DNA from: Alteromonas stellipolaris
Lineage (GTDB): Bacteria; Pseudomonadota; Gammaproteobacteria; Enterobacterales; Alteromonadaceae
NCBI RefSeq assembly: GCF_001562115.1
Contig: NZ_CP013926.1
Location: 2,418,001-2,482,000, forward strand
Direction of reading: 5' to 3'
DNA: 64,000 nt
Shown: piece by piece, positions 17,672 through 27,571 of the stretch
How the letters are laid out: each line of letters opens with the position of its first letter
Numbering within the stretch: position 1 is the stretch's first letter
Made by a program: the position numbers and the translations under genes
Notes under the pieces: model-generated
The model's input: the letters and a program-made list of their open reading frames with translations, nothing else
Told to the model about the DNA's origin: nothing
Databases searched by the model: none

Positions 17672-20476
17672 TTAGAAGGTATAGTTAAAGCCTAACAAGT
17701 AGTTAGTACCGTAAGATTGATATTGCGTGATTTGACGAGAATCCGCCTGTGACGCTTGAATATCATCTTCATCAGTTAAGTTTTGCGCTTGGAAAGTAAC
17801 ACGGAGGCCTTCCAGAGACTCAATACCAGACTCGCTAAAGTCGTAACCGATTTGTGCGTCAACCAATGTACCGCCTTGCTTAGTAGCATCTACTAATGCC
17901 AAGCTAGTACCGCGTTCTTCTGTTAGGTAGTCATCACGCTTCGTTGCCGCAACACGGAATTCGAAACCATTGCTTTCATAGAAGAATGTCATGCTGTATG
18001 ACTCTTCAGACAAACCTGGAATACGGGTTTCTGTTTGCGTAGGTGCTGCATCTACTTCACCTTCCATGAAGGTAGCACTTGCGAACAAGCCAAAGCCTTC
18101 AAGTGAGTCATGAAGCAATTCACCTGGTAACGAACCTTGAAGTTCATAACCGCGCACATATCCTTCAAAACCATCAAGTACACTGCCTACTGAACCTAAG
18201 AAAGTTGCTGGCGTTTGACCTTCTGAACCTTGGTGTAAATCAGGAATGTACACATCAGAGAAATCAGTCAGTACACTCGTATCACGATGCCAGTTTTTAA
18301 TATCCTTATAGAAGAATGAAGCCGCTACATAACCCGTATCAGAGAAGTAGTTTTCATAAGCGATATCCAACTGGTTAGCTTCAAGAGGCTTAAGTTCAGG
18401 GTTACCTGAGCTACCACTCCAAGGCCCATTTTCAGGATCGGTACTGGTAATTTGGTTATCGTTGAATGCAAAAGACGCCTGCGTATTTGGACGCATATCG
18501 TCCATACGTGGTCTTGAAATCACTTTACCCAAAGCGAAACGTACAAACTGACCTTCCGCTACTTCTGCAGAAAGGTTAAGTGTTGGTAGTACATCTGTGT
18601 AATCAGCACCACCAGAAACCGGTACCGCTACTGTCATTCCATCAGCATCTGACGTAGTTGAGAAACCGGTAGATTGTTGGTCAGCATTAACCACTTGCAC
18701 ACCCACGTTACCGCGAATATAAACATCACCCACTTCCATTTCTAAATCAAATTTAGTGTAGAAAGTCAGTAATTCTTCATCAACCGTGTAGCTATCTCCT
18801 AAACGATCGTTTTGTACAAGCTTGGCGTCTGTCGCTGTGTAATAACCACTTTGGAACAGTCCAAGTGAATCATACGCAAGAATACCATCTATACCGATGA
18901 AATCTAAAGGTACTACACCTAGTACATCTGGAATAGCCGCATCACCAGGATAGCTAGGCGCAGTTAAATATGCACCGTTGTTTTCTTTGGTTTTGCTGCG
19001 GTCTGAGTAGATAACGCCCGCAGACATGCCAGTCACTACGCCCCATTCAACGTACCCTTTTGCATCAAAGCGGTAAGTATCTAGGTCTTCTTCATAGTTT
19101 GGTTGGTTAACAAAACCATCTTGTGCGTCTGCGCCAATAATAGGTGCGCCCCACGCTTGTGGGCCTGCAAGACGAATTAAGCTTTCGTCGGTAAGGTCAA
19201 CCGGTGCAATGCTTGGGTGATCAGAATATACCGCGCCAGTCGACGTCATTTCCCAACTACGAGCAGTAATAGGACGACCATCAATACCCGCACGGCCTAC
19301 ACCTGAATAACTCTCTACATCGATAATGTCTTTTTCAACTTTACCGGTAGAGTAATCAAACTCAAGCGTCCAGTTATCATTTAAAATGTATTCAGCGTTA
19401 ACGCCCACTGTTGTTAAGTCAGCTTCTTGAGTACGAGCGTCGTTACGAATAACTGAATAGAAGCCATCGTAGTAGCCTGATGTCACTAAACCGTTTTCAA
19501 CACCAGTAATAGTATATTCGCCAGTACCCCATTCAGCACCGCCTTCTTCAAGACCACGACGAACGTCATCTTCAACAAAATCGATGTAAAGCGCATCTAC
19601 TTGAACATTTAATTTATCATTAGGCGCCCATTCAACCACAGCTGCGATAGAGTCACGCTCTAACATAGCTGAACGTGCAAATGAATCGTGTCCACCTAGA
19701 ATCGTAGTTCCTTCTGCAACATCTACACCGTCAACGGCATTATCTGCGTTAGCACCCGCGTAACCCCAACCACGGAAGTGTTGTTCTTGACGAGGTGATT
19801 CCATGCTAGCAACAGTTAATGCTAAACCAATGGTATCGTCGGCAAATTGATCAACGTAGTTTACTGAAATACGATGCCCATTATTGTCGAAGTCTGGGTT
19901 AGGAGAATCTTCAGCATTCTTTTCATACGAGCCATTGATAGCAAAAGTACTTTTTGCTGTTAGTGGGCTAATCGTTTGAAGATCAATTGAACCACCAATG
20001 TTTTGGGTAGTCATGCCAGCTTCTGCTGTTTTATAAACAACAATGCTAGAAATGATTTCTGTAGGGTAAAGATCGAATTCAACGCCGCGGTTGTCACCCA
20101 TACCTAATAATTCACGACCGTTAAGTGATGTACCTACGTAGTTTTCGTTGAAACCACGTACTGAAATACCACTTGTACGACCGTTTCTACGCTCACCGGC
20201 TAGACCAGGCAAACGTGAAATAGATTCTGCAATACTTGTATCCGGTAATTTACCGATGTCTTCTGCGGATAACGCTTCAACAATAGATGTATTGTCCATC
20301 TTAATTGCTTGAGCGCGTTGTAAGCTGCCACGTATACCGCTAACTTGAATAACTTCAACGTTAGCTTCATCAGCTGCTTCAGAATTTGTTTCTTGTGCAA
20401 ATGTAGGCGAACAACCAAAAGCTACGCCACCAGTGATCAGCGCAACCTTGATGAGATTTGGTTTAAATTGTTTCAT
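17672..20476 (-). CDS. TonB-dependent receptor, maltodextrin type
   Basis: A 934-residue outer-membrane receptor. It starts MKQFKPNLIKVALITGG and has a signal peptide ending near SPTFA. The plug contains IEALSAEDIGKLPDTSIAESISRLPG and VRGFNENYVGTSLNGRELL; the barrel ends YLLGFNYTF with the terminal Phe used by the BAM complex. The ATG at 20476 was chosen over the upstream in-frame codon because the 22 extra residues are polar and would hide the signal peptide; GGGACA lies about eight bases before it. An operator copy lies 119 bp upstream, and the halogenase-like gene follows. Uptake of maltodextrins is inferred from the locus and the shared operator. Confidence 0.9.
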   Translation of the reverse strand: MKQFKPNLIKVALITGGVAFGCSPTFAQETNSEAADEANVEVIQVSGIRGSLQRAQAIKMDNTSIVEALSAEDIGKLPDTSIAESISRLPGLAGERRNGRTSGISVRGFNENYVGTSLNGRELLGMGDNRGVEFDLYPTEIISSIVVYKTAEAGMTTQNIGGSIDLQTISPLTAKSTFAINGSYEKNAEDSPNPDFDNNGHRISVNYVDQFADDTIGLALTVASMESPRQEQHFRGWGYAGANADNAVDGVDVAEGTTILGGHDSFARSAMLERDSIAAVVEWAPNDKLNVQVDALYIDFVEDDVRRGLEEGGAEWGTGEYTITGVENGLVTSGYYDGFYSVIRNDARTQEADLTTVGVNAEYILNDNWTLEFDYSTGKVEKDIIDVESYSGVGRAGIDGRPITARSWEMTSTGAVYSDHPSIAPVDLTDESLIRLAGPQAWGAPIIGADAQDGFVNQPNYEEDLDTYRFDAKGYVEWGVVTGMSAGVIYSDRSKTKENNGAYLTAPSYPGDAAIPDVLGVVPLDFIGIDGILAYDSLGLFQSGYYTATDAKLVQNDRLGDSYTVDEELLTFYTKFDLEMEVGDVYIRGNVGVQVVNADQQSTGFSTTSDADGMTVAVPVSGGADYTDVLPTLNLSAEVAEGQFVRFALGKVISRPRMDDMRPNTQASFAFNDNQITSTDPENGPWSGSSGNPELKPLEANQLDIAYENYFSDTGYVAASFFYKDIKNWHRDTSVLTDFSDVYIPDLHQGSEGQTPATFLGSVGSVLDGFEGYVRGYELQGSLPGELLHDSLEGFGLFASATFMEGEVDAAPTQTETRIPGLSEESYSMTFFYESNGFEFRVAATKRDDYLTEERGTSLALVDATKQGGTLVDAQIGYDFSESGIESLEGLRVTFQAQNLTDEDDIQASQADSRQITQYQSYGTNYLLGFNYTF

Positions 20477-20594
20477 AAAACAGGTGTCCCATTCAGTTAT
20501 ATTTGTTGTCTTTTTGTTATTTTTATGACAATCGAATGACAATGTATCCAGTCGCTGACAATCCTATAGAGCACATGGGCTTTGCACAATTGCT

Positions 20595-20608
20595 TGCATA
20601 CGTATTCA
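20595..20608 (-). promoter_or_regulatory. Putative maltose-regulon operator, copy 4
   Basis: TGCATACGTATTCA, identical to copies 1 and 3, upstream of the TonB-dependent receptor that leads the receptor/halogenase-like unit. Confidence 0.7.
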
Positions 20609-20834
20609 TAGAAAATATTCAACACCCCATTAACATTAACCATCATGAAATTATTGAAATTTAACAACAAAATTACGCAAATTAACGCCAAAACACCTTT
20701 TATGTTGTAATTTTGTTACCTTGAAAGATGGCAGAGTTGAGGTGGTAAGCACACTTAAAACTGTGGAAAATGATAGTATTCATTACGTATAATTATAAAT
20801 TAATAATGTCACCGTTAACTAACAGCAGGTACAA

Positions 20835-20859
20835 AAAAGCCCGCTTAAAGCGGGCTTTT
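20835..20859 (-). terminator. Rho-independent terminator of the suc operon
   Basis: AAAAGCCCGC / GCGGGCTTTT, a 10-bp stem with a 5-base loop, followed on the minus strand by a run of T. It is about 20 bp past the sucD stop. Confidence 0.9.
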
Positions 20860-20881
20860 AAAATGACTAATAAGCGTTAGC

Positions 20882-21754
20882 TTACCAACCAGTAGTTTCG
20901 CGAAGTGCCTTGCCGATTTCAGCAAGAGAGCGAACCGTTTTAACGCCCGCATCTTCTAGTGCTTTAAATTTCTCGTCAGCTGTACCTTTACCGCCTGCAA
21001 TGATTGCACCAGCGTGACCCATACGCTTACCTTCAGGTGCAGTTACACCCGCAATGTAAGAAACAACAGGCTTAGTTACGTTAGCTTTGATGAATTCAGC
21101 AGCTTCTTCTTCTGCTGTACCACCAATTTCACCAATCATAACAATAGCTTCTGTTTGAGGATCATCTTGGAACAACTGCAAAATGTCGATGAAGTTAGAA
21201 CCAGGAATTGGGTCCCCACCGATACCAACACAGCTAGACTGGCCAAAACCTTCGTCAGTAGTTTGCTTAACCGCTTCGTACGTAAGCGTACCAGAGCGAG
21301 AAACAATACCTACTTTACCAGGCTTATGAATGTGACCAGGCATGATACCAATCTTACACTCTCCAGGAGTAATAACACCTGGGCAGTTTGGACCAATCAT
21401 GCGAACGCCTTTAGCATTTACGTATTCTTTTACGTAAAGCATATCAAGCGTAGGAATACCTTCAGTAATACAAACGATAAGCTCGATGCCAGCATCAGCA
21501 GCTTCAACGATTGAATCTTTACAGAATGCAGCTGGTACATAGATAACAGTTGCAGTTGCGCCTGTTGCTTCTACCGCTTCACGTACTGTATTGAATACTG
21601 GAAGACCTAGGTGCTCAGTGCCGCCTTTGCCTGGTGTAACACCACCAACCATCTGCGTACCGTAAGCAATGGCTTGCTCAGAGTGGAAAGTACCTTGACC
21701 ACCAGTGAAACCTTGACAGATTACTTTGGTATCTTTGTTAATTAATACAGACAT
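20882..21754 (-). CDS. sucD: Succinyl-CoA synthetase (ADP-forming) alpha subunit
   Basis: 290 residues, the usual length. It makes succinate, CoA and ATP from succinyl-CoA with SucC in the TCA cycle. The CoA-binding Rossmann part includes [19 protein letters not shown], and the phospho-histidine region includes [17 protein letters not shown] (active His in GHAGA). The start ATG at 21754 shares one base with the sucC stop (TAATG), indicating translational coupling. It is the last gene of the suc operon; a strong terminator follows. Confidence 0.97.
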   Translation of the reverse strand: MSVLINKDTKVICQGFTGGQGTFHSEQAIAYGTQMVGGVTPGKGGTEHLGLPVFNTVREAVEATGATATVIYVPAAFCKDSIVEAADAGIELIVCITEGIPTLDMLYVKEYVNAKGVRMIGPNCPGVITPGECKIGIMPGHIHKPGKVGIVSRSGTLTYEAVKQTTDEGFGQSSCVGIGGDPIPGSNFIDILQLFQDDPQTEAIVMIGEIGGTAEEEAAEFIKANVTKPVVSYIAGVTAPEGKRMGHAGAIIAGGKGTADEKFKALEDAGVKTVRSLAEIGKALRETTGW

Positions 21755-22920
21755 TATTTGCCCTCCGCAGCAGCAACAACTTTCTCAGCTGCATCAGTTA
21801 GCGACTCAGCAGCAATGATATCTAGACCAGAGTTCGCTAGAACTTCACGGCCAAGCTCTGCGTTTGTACCTTCAAGACGTACAACAACAGGAACACTAAC
21901 GCCAACTTCTTTAACCGCGCCAATGATACCTTCAGCAATCATGTCACAACGAACGATACCGCCGAAGATGTTAACTAAAACAGCTTTAACGTTGTCGTCA
22001 GATAAGATGATTTTGAATGCTTCTGCAACACGTTCTTTAGTCGCGCCGCCACCAACATCTAGGAAGTTAGCTGGCTTGCCACCGTGTAGGTTTACGATGT
22101 CCATTGTACCCATTGCTAGGCCGGCACCGTTAACCATACAACCTACGTTACCGTCTAGAGCAACATAGTTAAGTTCAAACTCAGCAGCATGCGCTTCACG
22201 TGCATCTTCTTGAGTAGGATCTTGCATAGCTTTAACTTTAGGCTGGCGATATAACGCGTTGCCGTCGATAGCTAGCTTAGCGTCAAGACAGTGAAGGTCA
22301 CCGTCTTCTTTAATTACAAGCGGGTTAATTTCAATCAATGCAACATCAAGATCTTCAAACATCTTAGCTAGGCCAAGGAAAATCTTAGTGAATTGTTTGA
22401 TTTGAACGCCAGAAAGACCAAGTTTAAACGCCATTTCGCGCGCTTGGTAAGGCTGAGCACCAACAATTGGATCGATTTCAGCTTTAAGAATTTTTTCTGG
22501 CGTTTCTTCAGCAACAGTTTCAATCTCAACGCCACCTTCAGTAGAAGCCATAAACACAACACGACGGGTTGTGCGGTCAACTACTGCACCAAGGTACAAT
22601 TCGTTTGCGATATCTGTGCAAGTTTCAACAAGGATTTTGCTCACAGGCTGACCATTTTCGTCAGTCTGGAAAGTCACCAAATTTTTGCCAAGCCAGTTTT
22701 CTGCGAAAGCTTTAATTGCGTCAGTATCTTTTACTAACTTAACGCCACCTGCTTTACCGCGACCACCTGCGTGGACCTGACATTTAACTACCCACTCACT
22801 ACCGCCAATGCGGTTAGCGGCTTCTACAGCACTTTCAGGAGTGTCTGCTGCGTATCCTTCAGAAACAGGTAGACCGTATTCTTTGAATAGCTGCTTACCT
22901 TGGTATTCATGCAAATTCAT
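21754..22920 (-). CDS. sucC: Succinyl-CoA synthetase (ADP-forming) beta subunit
   Basis: 388 residues, full length. The N-terminal ATP-grasp domain ([40 protein letters not shown]) binds nucleotide; the C-terminal domain ([16 protein letters not shown]) contacts SucD. It works as an alpha/beta complex in the cytosol. It overlaps sucD by one base. The 152-bp gap to sucB upstream is large for an operon and contains a candidate -10 element (TATAAT, minus strand, 22985-22990), so sucCD may also be transcribed separately. Confidence 0.97.
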   Translation of the reverse strand: MNLHEYQGKQLFKEYGLPVSEGYAADTPESAVEAANRIGGSEWVVKCQVHAGGRGKAGGVKLVKDTDAIKAFAENWLGKNLVTFQTDENGQPVSKILVETCTDIANELYLGAVVDRTTRRVVFMASTEGGVEIETVAEETPEKILKAEIDPIVGAQPYQAREMAFKLGLSGVQIKQFTKIFLGLAKMFEDLDVALIEINPLVIKEDGDLHCLDAKLAIDGNALYRQPKVKAMQDPTQEDAREAHAAEFELNYVALDGNVGCMVNGAGLAMGTMDIVNLHGGKPANFLDVGGGATKERVAEAFKIILSDDNVKAVLVNIFGGIVRCDMIAEGIIGAVKEVGVSVPVVVRLEGTNAELGREVLANSGLDIIAAESLTDAAEKVVAAAEGK

Positions 22921-22984
22921 GGTGTTTCTATCCGATTTTTAGTAAGACAAAAGCCGCTCGCGCGACTTGATTAATTAGACTGAT

Positions 22985-22990
22985 ATTATA
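22985..22990 (-). promoter_or_regulatory. Candidate -10 element of an internal sucCD promoter
   Basis: A perfect TATAAT on the minus strand in the 152-bp sucB-sucC gap. The -35 position holds only poor matches (CTGCCA or similar). It lies within a small inverted repeat (GATATT / AATATC). Confidence 0.3.
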
Positions 22991-23072
22991 GGGCGAATAT
23001 CAGCGTTGTGGCAGTAACGCTCCTTACCTCAATAAGAAACGCTGCTGCACACAATAACAAGAGAGGAAAGCC

Positions 23073-24569
23073 TTACACGTCTAATAGAAGGCGTGTTGGA
23101 TCTTCAAGCATCTCTTTGATTGTTACCAAGAAGCCTACTGACTCTTTACCATCAACAATACGATGGTCATAAGACAGAGCGAGGTACATCATTGGCAGAA
23201 TTTCCACCTTACCGTTAACAGCCATTGGACGATCTTGGATTTTATGCATACCCAAAATAGCGCTCTGTGGCGGGTTAATGATAGGCGTAGACATCAATGA
23301 ACCAAACACACCACCGTTAGTGATAGTAAAGTTACCGCCTTGAAGGTCTGCCATCGACAATTTGCCATCACGGCCTTTAATTGCCAATTCTTTAATTCCT
23401 TTCTCAACACCGGCCATACCTAGCGTATCCGTATCTTTTAAGATAGGCGTAACTAGGCCGCGAGGCGTTGATACCGCGATAGAGATATCGAAGTAGTTGT
23501 GATAAACAATGTCATCACCGTCAATTGATGCGTTCACATCTGGGAAACGTTTAAGGGCTTCAGTTACCGCTTTCACATAGAAAGACATGAAACCTAAACG
23601 AATACCGTGACGTTTCTCAAAGCTCTCTTGGTACTGCTTACGAAGTTCCATAATTGGCTTCATGTTAACTTCGTTGAACGTAGTTAGCATAGCAGTAGAG
23701 TTTTTAGCTTCAAGTAAACGTGTTGCAATCGTTTTACGAAGACGTGTCATAGGAACACGTTTTTCAGTGCGATTACCCGTAGGTAATTCAGCTGTGTCGG
23801 CTGTAGCAGATGGTGCTGAGGCCGCTGGTGCACTACCACCTTTAAGGTGCTTTTCTACGTCTTCTTTAGTGATACGGCCATTTTTGCCCGTACCTTTAAC
23901 TTTTGCTGCGTCTACGCCTTTTTCCGCCAATAAACGGCGAACTGAAGGACTAAGTGCATCGCTGCTTTCATCTGAATCATCAGATGATGCTTCAGACGAC
24001 TCAGATGCAGCTGCACCTGATGACGCGCCTTCAACAAATTTAGCAATCACTTCTTCAGCTGTCACTGTTGCGCCTTCTTCGGCAACAATCTCAGATAGTG
24101 AGCCATCAGCTGGCGCAACTACTTCTAGAACCACTTTATCAGTTTCGATATCAACCAAGTTTTGGTCACGGCTTACCGCTTCGCCTACTGCAACATGCCA
24201 TGTGGCGATGGTTGCATCAGCTACCGACTCAGGTAATACAGGCACTTTAACGTCTGACGTTTTACCGCTAGATGCAGGTGCAGCTTCTTTTTTAGATTCA
24301 GCTTTCGCTTCAGATTTAGCTGGCGCAGCGCCACCTTCTTCTAATTTAGCAATAACTTGTTCGCCTAGTACCGTTGCACCCTCTTCATTAAGAAGCTCAC
24401 CGATAGTTTCGTCGGCTGGTGCTACAACTTCCAGCACAACTTTATCAGTTTCAATGTCAACCAGGTTCTGGTCACGCTTTACCGCGTCGCCGGCCTTTAC
24501 GTGCCAAGTTGCAATGGTGGCATCGGCAACTGACTCTGGTAGGACCGGAACTTTTATCTCAATTGTCAT
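23073..24569 (-). CDS. sucB: 2-oxoglutarate dehydrogenase E2, dihydrolipoyl succinyltransferase, with two lipoyl domains
   Basis: 498 residues, longer than the roughly 400 of single-lipoyl SucB. Two lipoyl domains are visible, each with [18 protein letters not shown] and the lipoylation site ETDKVVLEV (residues 2-78 and about 105-180). An S/D/A-rich linker, the peripheral subunit-binding domain ([26 protein letters not shown]) and the catalytic domain with [14 protein letters not shown] follow. It transfers the succinyl group to CoA in the 2-oxoglutarate dehydrogenase complex. The ATG at 24569 has AAGGA six bases upstream; the ATG one codon earlier is too close. The gene lies 9 bp after sucA. 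E3 (lpd) is not in the window. Confidence 0.96.
   Translation of the reverse strand: MTIEIKVPVLPESVADATIATWHVKAGDAVKRDQNLVDIETDKVVLEVVAPADETIGELLNEEGATVLGEQVIAKLEEGGAAPAKSEAKAESKKEAAPASSGKTSDVKVPVLPESVADATIATWHVAVGEAVSRDQNLVDIETDKVVLEVVAPADGSLSEIVAEEGATVTAEEVIAKFVEGASSGAAASESSEASSDDSDESSDALSPSVRRLLAEKGVDAAKVKGTGKNGRITKEDVEKHLKGGSAPAASAPSATADTAELPTGNRTEKRVPMTRLRKTIATRLLEAKNSTAMLTTFNEVNMKPIMELRKQYQESFEKRHGIRLGFMSFYVKAVTEALKRFPDVNASIDGDDIVYHNYFDISIAVSTPRGLVTPILKDTDTLGMAGVEKGIKELAIKGRDGKLSMADLQGGNFTITNGGVFGSLMSTPIINPPQSAILGMHKIQDRPMAVNGKVEILPMMYLALSYDHRIVDGKESVGFLVTIKEMLEDPTRLLLDV
24014..24566 (-). repeat. Duplicated lipoyl domain within sucB
   Basis: Two copies of the domain share long identical protein blocks such as [19 protein letters not shown], whereas their codons differ at many third positions. 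The duplication is therefore not recent, and the protein sequence is held by selection or within-gene constraint. Confidence 0.85.
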
Positions 24570-24578
24570 CATTGTTCC

Positions 24579-27398
24579 TTATTTAATAGTGAGTGCGTCT
24601 TCAACCAGCGCTTTTTGCTGCTGATTGTGAACGGAAACATAACCTACTGCAGGTGAAGAAGATGCTTCACGACCTGCATATGTTAATTTGGCGCCATCTG
24701 GAATTGCTTGCCAGAAGTGGTGTTGACTGCAATACCAAGCTCCTTGGTTTTGCGGTTCTTCCTGACACCAAACCCAATCTGTAACGTGGCTGTATTGTGC
24801 CACAACTTTAGCGCATTCTTCTTGCGGGAACGGATAAAGTTGCTCCAATCTTACGATTGCAACGTCTGTTTGTTCATTTTTACGGCGCTGATCAAGCAAA
24901 TCATAGTAAACCTTGCCTGAACACATCACCACACGCTTAACATCTTTCGGATTAATATCGTCAATTTCGCCAATGACGTTATGGAATTTACCTTCCGCCA
25001 ACTCTTCAAGAGAAGAGGTAGCTAACGGATGACGCAACAAAGATTTAGGCGACATAACGATAAGCGGTTTACGCATTGGGCGAACCACTTGACGACGAAG
25101 CATGTTAAATACTTGCGCTGGTGTAGAAGGTACACATACTTGCCAGTTGTGATCAGCACACATTTGCAAGAAGCGTTCAAGACGCGCCGAGCTGTGCTCA
25201 GGACCTTGGCCTTCATAACCGTGCGGTAGCAGCATAGTTAGACCACATAAACGGCCCCACTTCGCTTCACCTGAACTCAAGAATTGGTCAAATACAACCT
25301 GTGCACCGTTTGCAAAGTCACCAAACTGGGCTTCCCAAATGGTTAAGCACTCAGGTTCTGCCGTTGCGTAACCATATTCAAACGCCATAACCGCTTCTTC
25401 TGAAAGCACAGAGTCGTAAATCTCAATCTCACCTTGGCCTTCCCGAATGTTTTGCAGCGGCATATACGTCGAGCCATCAGCTTGATTATGCAATACTGCA
25501 TGGCGGTGAAAGAAAGTACCACGGCCAGAATCCTGACCTGTCATACGTATATCTTCACCAGAGTCCACCAACGATGCGTAAGCAAGGTTCTCTGCCATTC
25601 CCCAATCAAGTTTCTTCTCACCACTCACCATGGCCTTGCGGTCTTGGTATAGTTTGTTTACACGTGATTGAAGTTTATGTCCTTCAGGGAAAGTCGTTAG
25701 TGCTTCACCAAGTTCTTTAAGTTTTTCAACACTGATAGCGCCATCATATGGGGTATCCCAATCGTGACCTAAGTACGGAGACCAGTCTACGCTGTGCTCT
25801 GTCATCGGACGCCATTCTTCAACCACACACGCACCATGATCAAGTGCAGCGCGATATTCTTCTATAAAGCGGTCTGCATCACGCTGCTCTATAACGCCTT
25901 CAGCAATTAGCTGGTCGGCGTAAATAGCGCGAGGAACAGGATGTTTCTTCACTTTTTGGTACATGAGGGGCTGAGTTGCATTTGGCTCATCAGCTTCGTT
26001 ATGACCATGACGGCGATAGCAAACTAAATCGATAACCACATCGCGCTTGAATTTGTTACGGTATTCAAGGGCAAGTTGAGTCACAAAAGCTACCGCTTCT
26101 GGATCATCAGAGTTAACGTGGAAAATAGGCGCCTGAACCATCTTAGCAATATCAGTACAGTATTGCGTAGAACGGGTATCTTCTGTCTTCGACGTTGTGA
26201 AACCAACTTGGTTATTCACTACAATACGCACAGTTCCGCCCACGGCAAAACCGCGAGTTTGTGACATATTGAAGGTTTCTTGCACGACACCCTGCCCAGC
26301 AATTGCTGAGTCACCGTGAATGGTGATAGGAAGTACGGTATTGGTATCGTCGTTTCGACGTTCAAGACGCGCACGAACCGAGCCCATCACTACCGGATTA
26401 ACAATCTCAAGGTGAGACGGGTTAAATGCAAGCGCTAGGTGAACATTGCCACCTGGGGTAGCAAAATCTGATGAGAACCCAGCGTGGTATTTAACATCAC
26501 CAGCACCTAATGAATCATCATGCTTACCTGCGAATTCGTCGAACAATACAGATGGGTTTTTACCCAGTACGTTAACGAGTACGTTTAGACGACCACGGTG
26601 AGCCATACCAATAACCACTTCTTTGGTACCGGCAGCACCTGCATTAGTGATTAGGTTTTTGAGCATTGGAACCAACGCATCACCACCTTCCAGTGAGAAG
26701 CGTTTTGCACCTGGGAATTTAGACCCAAGATACTTTTCCATACCGTCAGCTGCCGTTAGCCCTTTAAGTAGGGTAAGTTTTTCATCTTTAGAAAACTCAG
26801 GCTTGGCTTGTACTGACTCAATTTTTTGCTGTAACCAGCGTTTTTGGTCTGTATCGGTAATGTGCATGTACTCAGCACCGATAGAGCCACAATATGTTCT
26901 ATTAAGTGATTTAAACAACTCACCTAATGACATCGAATCTTTACCAATGGCAAAAGACCCTACGTTGAACACACTGTCAAAATCTTTATCAGACAGGTTA
27001 TGGTGAGAAAGTTCTAAATCACGAACGCGCTCTTGTTTCCATAATCCTAGCGGATCAAGGTTGGCATGTTGGTGTCCTCGGAAGCGAAAGGCGTTGATAA
27101 GCTGTAACACTTTAACTTGCCTGTCATCCGAGACCGGAGTGCCTTCAACTGGTGCGCTCGACATTCGTGCTGTCGGGCCTAGAGCAGCTAGCTTCCTAAA
27201 CTGGTCTTTAACACTAGTATGGTTGGTTTCAAGTTCAACGCCTTCGACCTTGGGGAGGCTATCAAAGATTTGACGCCAAGTATCGGAAACGCTCTGCGGG
27301 TCTTCCAAATACGATTCGTACAATTCTTCAACATAGGCAGCGTTGGCACCTGCCATATGCGAGGAATCCCACCACGCTTTCATCACGCTTTCTTGCAT
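24579..27398 (-). CDS. sucA: 2-oxoglutarate dehydrogenase E1 component
   Basis: 939 residues, normal length. It carries out thiamine-diphosphate-dependent decarboxylation of 2-oxoglutarate and passes the succinyl group to SucB. The N-terminus (MKAWWDSSHMAGANAAYVEELYESY) matches the E2-binding tail of this family. The ThDP-binding part includes GMAHRGRLNVLVN and HGDSAIAGQGVVQET; the transketolase-like C-terminal half includes SGRGTFFHRH and LLPHGYEGQGPEHSSAR. The ATG at 27398 follows AAGG. A terminator upstream (27500-27528) separates it from sdhB, so it must have its own promoter in the gap 27399-27499, or depend on read-through. Confidence 0.97.
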   Translation of the reverse strand: MQESVMKAWWDSSHMAGANAAYVEELYESYLEDPQSVSDTWRQIFDSLPKVEGVELETNHTSVKDQFRKLAALGPTARMSSAPVEGTPVSDDRQVKVLQLINAFRFRGHQHANLDPLGLWKQERVRDLELSHHNLSDKDFDSVFNVGSFAIGKDSMSLGELFKSLNRTYCGSIGAEYMHITDTDQKRWLQQKIESVQAKPEFSKDEKLTLLKGLTAADGMEKYLGSKFPGAKRFSLEGGDALVPMLKNLITNAGAAGTKEVVIGMAHRGRLNVLVNVLGKNPSVLFDEFAGKHDDSLGAGDVKYHAGFSSDFATPGGNVHLALAFNPSHLEIVNPVVMGSVRARLERRNDDTNTVLPITIHGDSAIAGQGVVQETFNMSQTRGFAVGGTVRIVVNNQVGFTTSKTEDTRSTQYCTDIAKMVQAPIFHVNSDDPEAVAFVTQLALEYRNKFKRDVVIDLVCYRRHGHNEADEPNATQPLMYQKVKKHPVPRAIYADQLIAEGVIEQRDADRFIEEYRAALDHGACVVEEWRPMTEHSVDWSPYLGHDWDTPYDGAISVEKLKELGEALTTFPEGHKLQSRVNKLYQDRKAMVSGEKKLDWGMAENLAYASLVDSGEDIRMTGQDSGRGTFFHRHAVLHNQADGSTYMPLQNIREGQGEIEIYDSVLSEEAVMAFEYGYATAEPECLTIWEAQFGDFANGAQVVFDQFLSSGEAKWGRLCGLTMLLPHGYEGQGPEHSSARLERFLQMCADHNWQVCVPSTPAQVFNMLRRQVVRPMRKPLIVMSPKSLLRHPLATSSLEELAEGKFHNVIGEIDDINPKDVKRVVMCSGKVYYDLLDQRRKNEQTDVAIVRLEQLYPFPQEECAKVVAQYSHVTDWVWCQEEPQNQGAWYCSQHHFWQAIPDGAKLTYAGREASSSPAVGYVSVHNQQQKALVEDALTIK

Positions 27399-27499
27399 TT
27401 AATTTGCCTTGCTACGTTTTGTAAATTCTATTAACCATCGGTTTGTATTATAAGGTTATTCGTGACATAACCAAGCGTTATACCGATGAATACAAAAAA

Positions 27500-27528
27500 A
27501 AATAGCCATCACATCCGGATGGCTATTT
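27500..27528 (-). terminator. Terminator between sdhB and sucA
   Basis: AAATAGCCATC / GATGGCTATTT, an 11-bp stem with a 7-base loop, followed on the minus strand by eight T. It ends the sdhCDAB transcript before sucA, unlike the classical E. coli single transcript. Confidence 0.9.
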
Positions 27529-27571
27529 AGAGCATTGCTTTCTGTCACTCAGGAGTAAACAGAATATAGTA

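Larger units (their letters stand above)
20477..20881. other. Intergenic stretch between starch locus and suc operon
   Basis: 405 bp with no credible gene. It contains the operator copy at 20595-20608, presumably the receptor promoter, and the sucABCD terminator at 20835-20859. The rest is AT-rich. Confidence 0.6.

Noticed and set aside
21416..21432. TACGTATTC core within sucD
   Set aside because: Only one half-site matches and it lies in coding DNA of an unrelated gene; chance occurrence.
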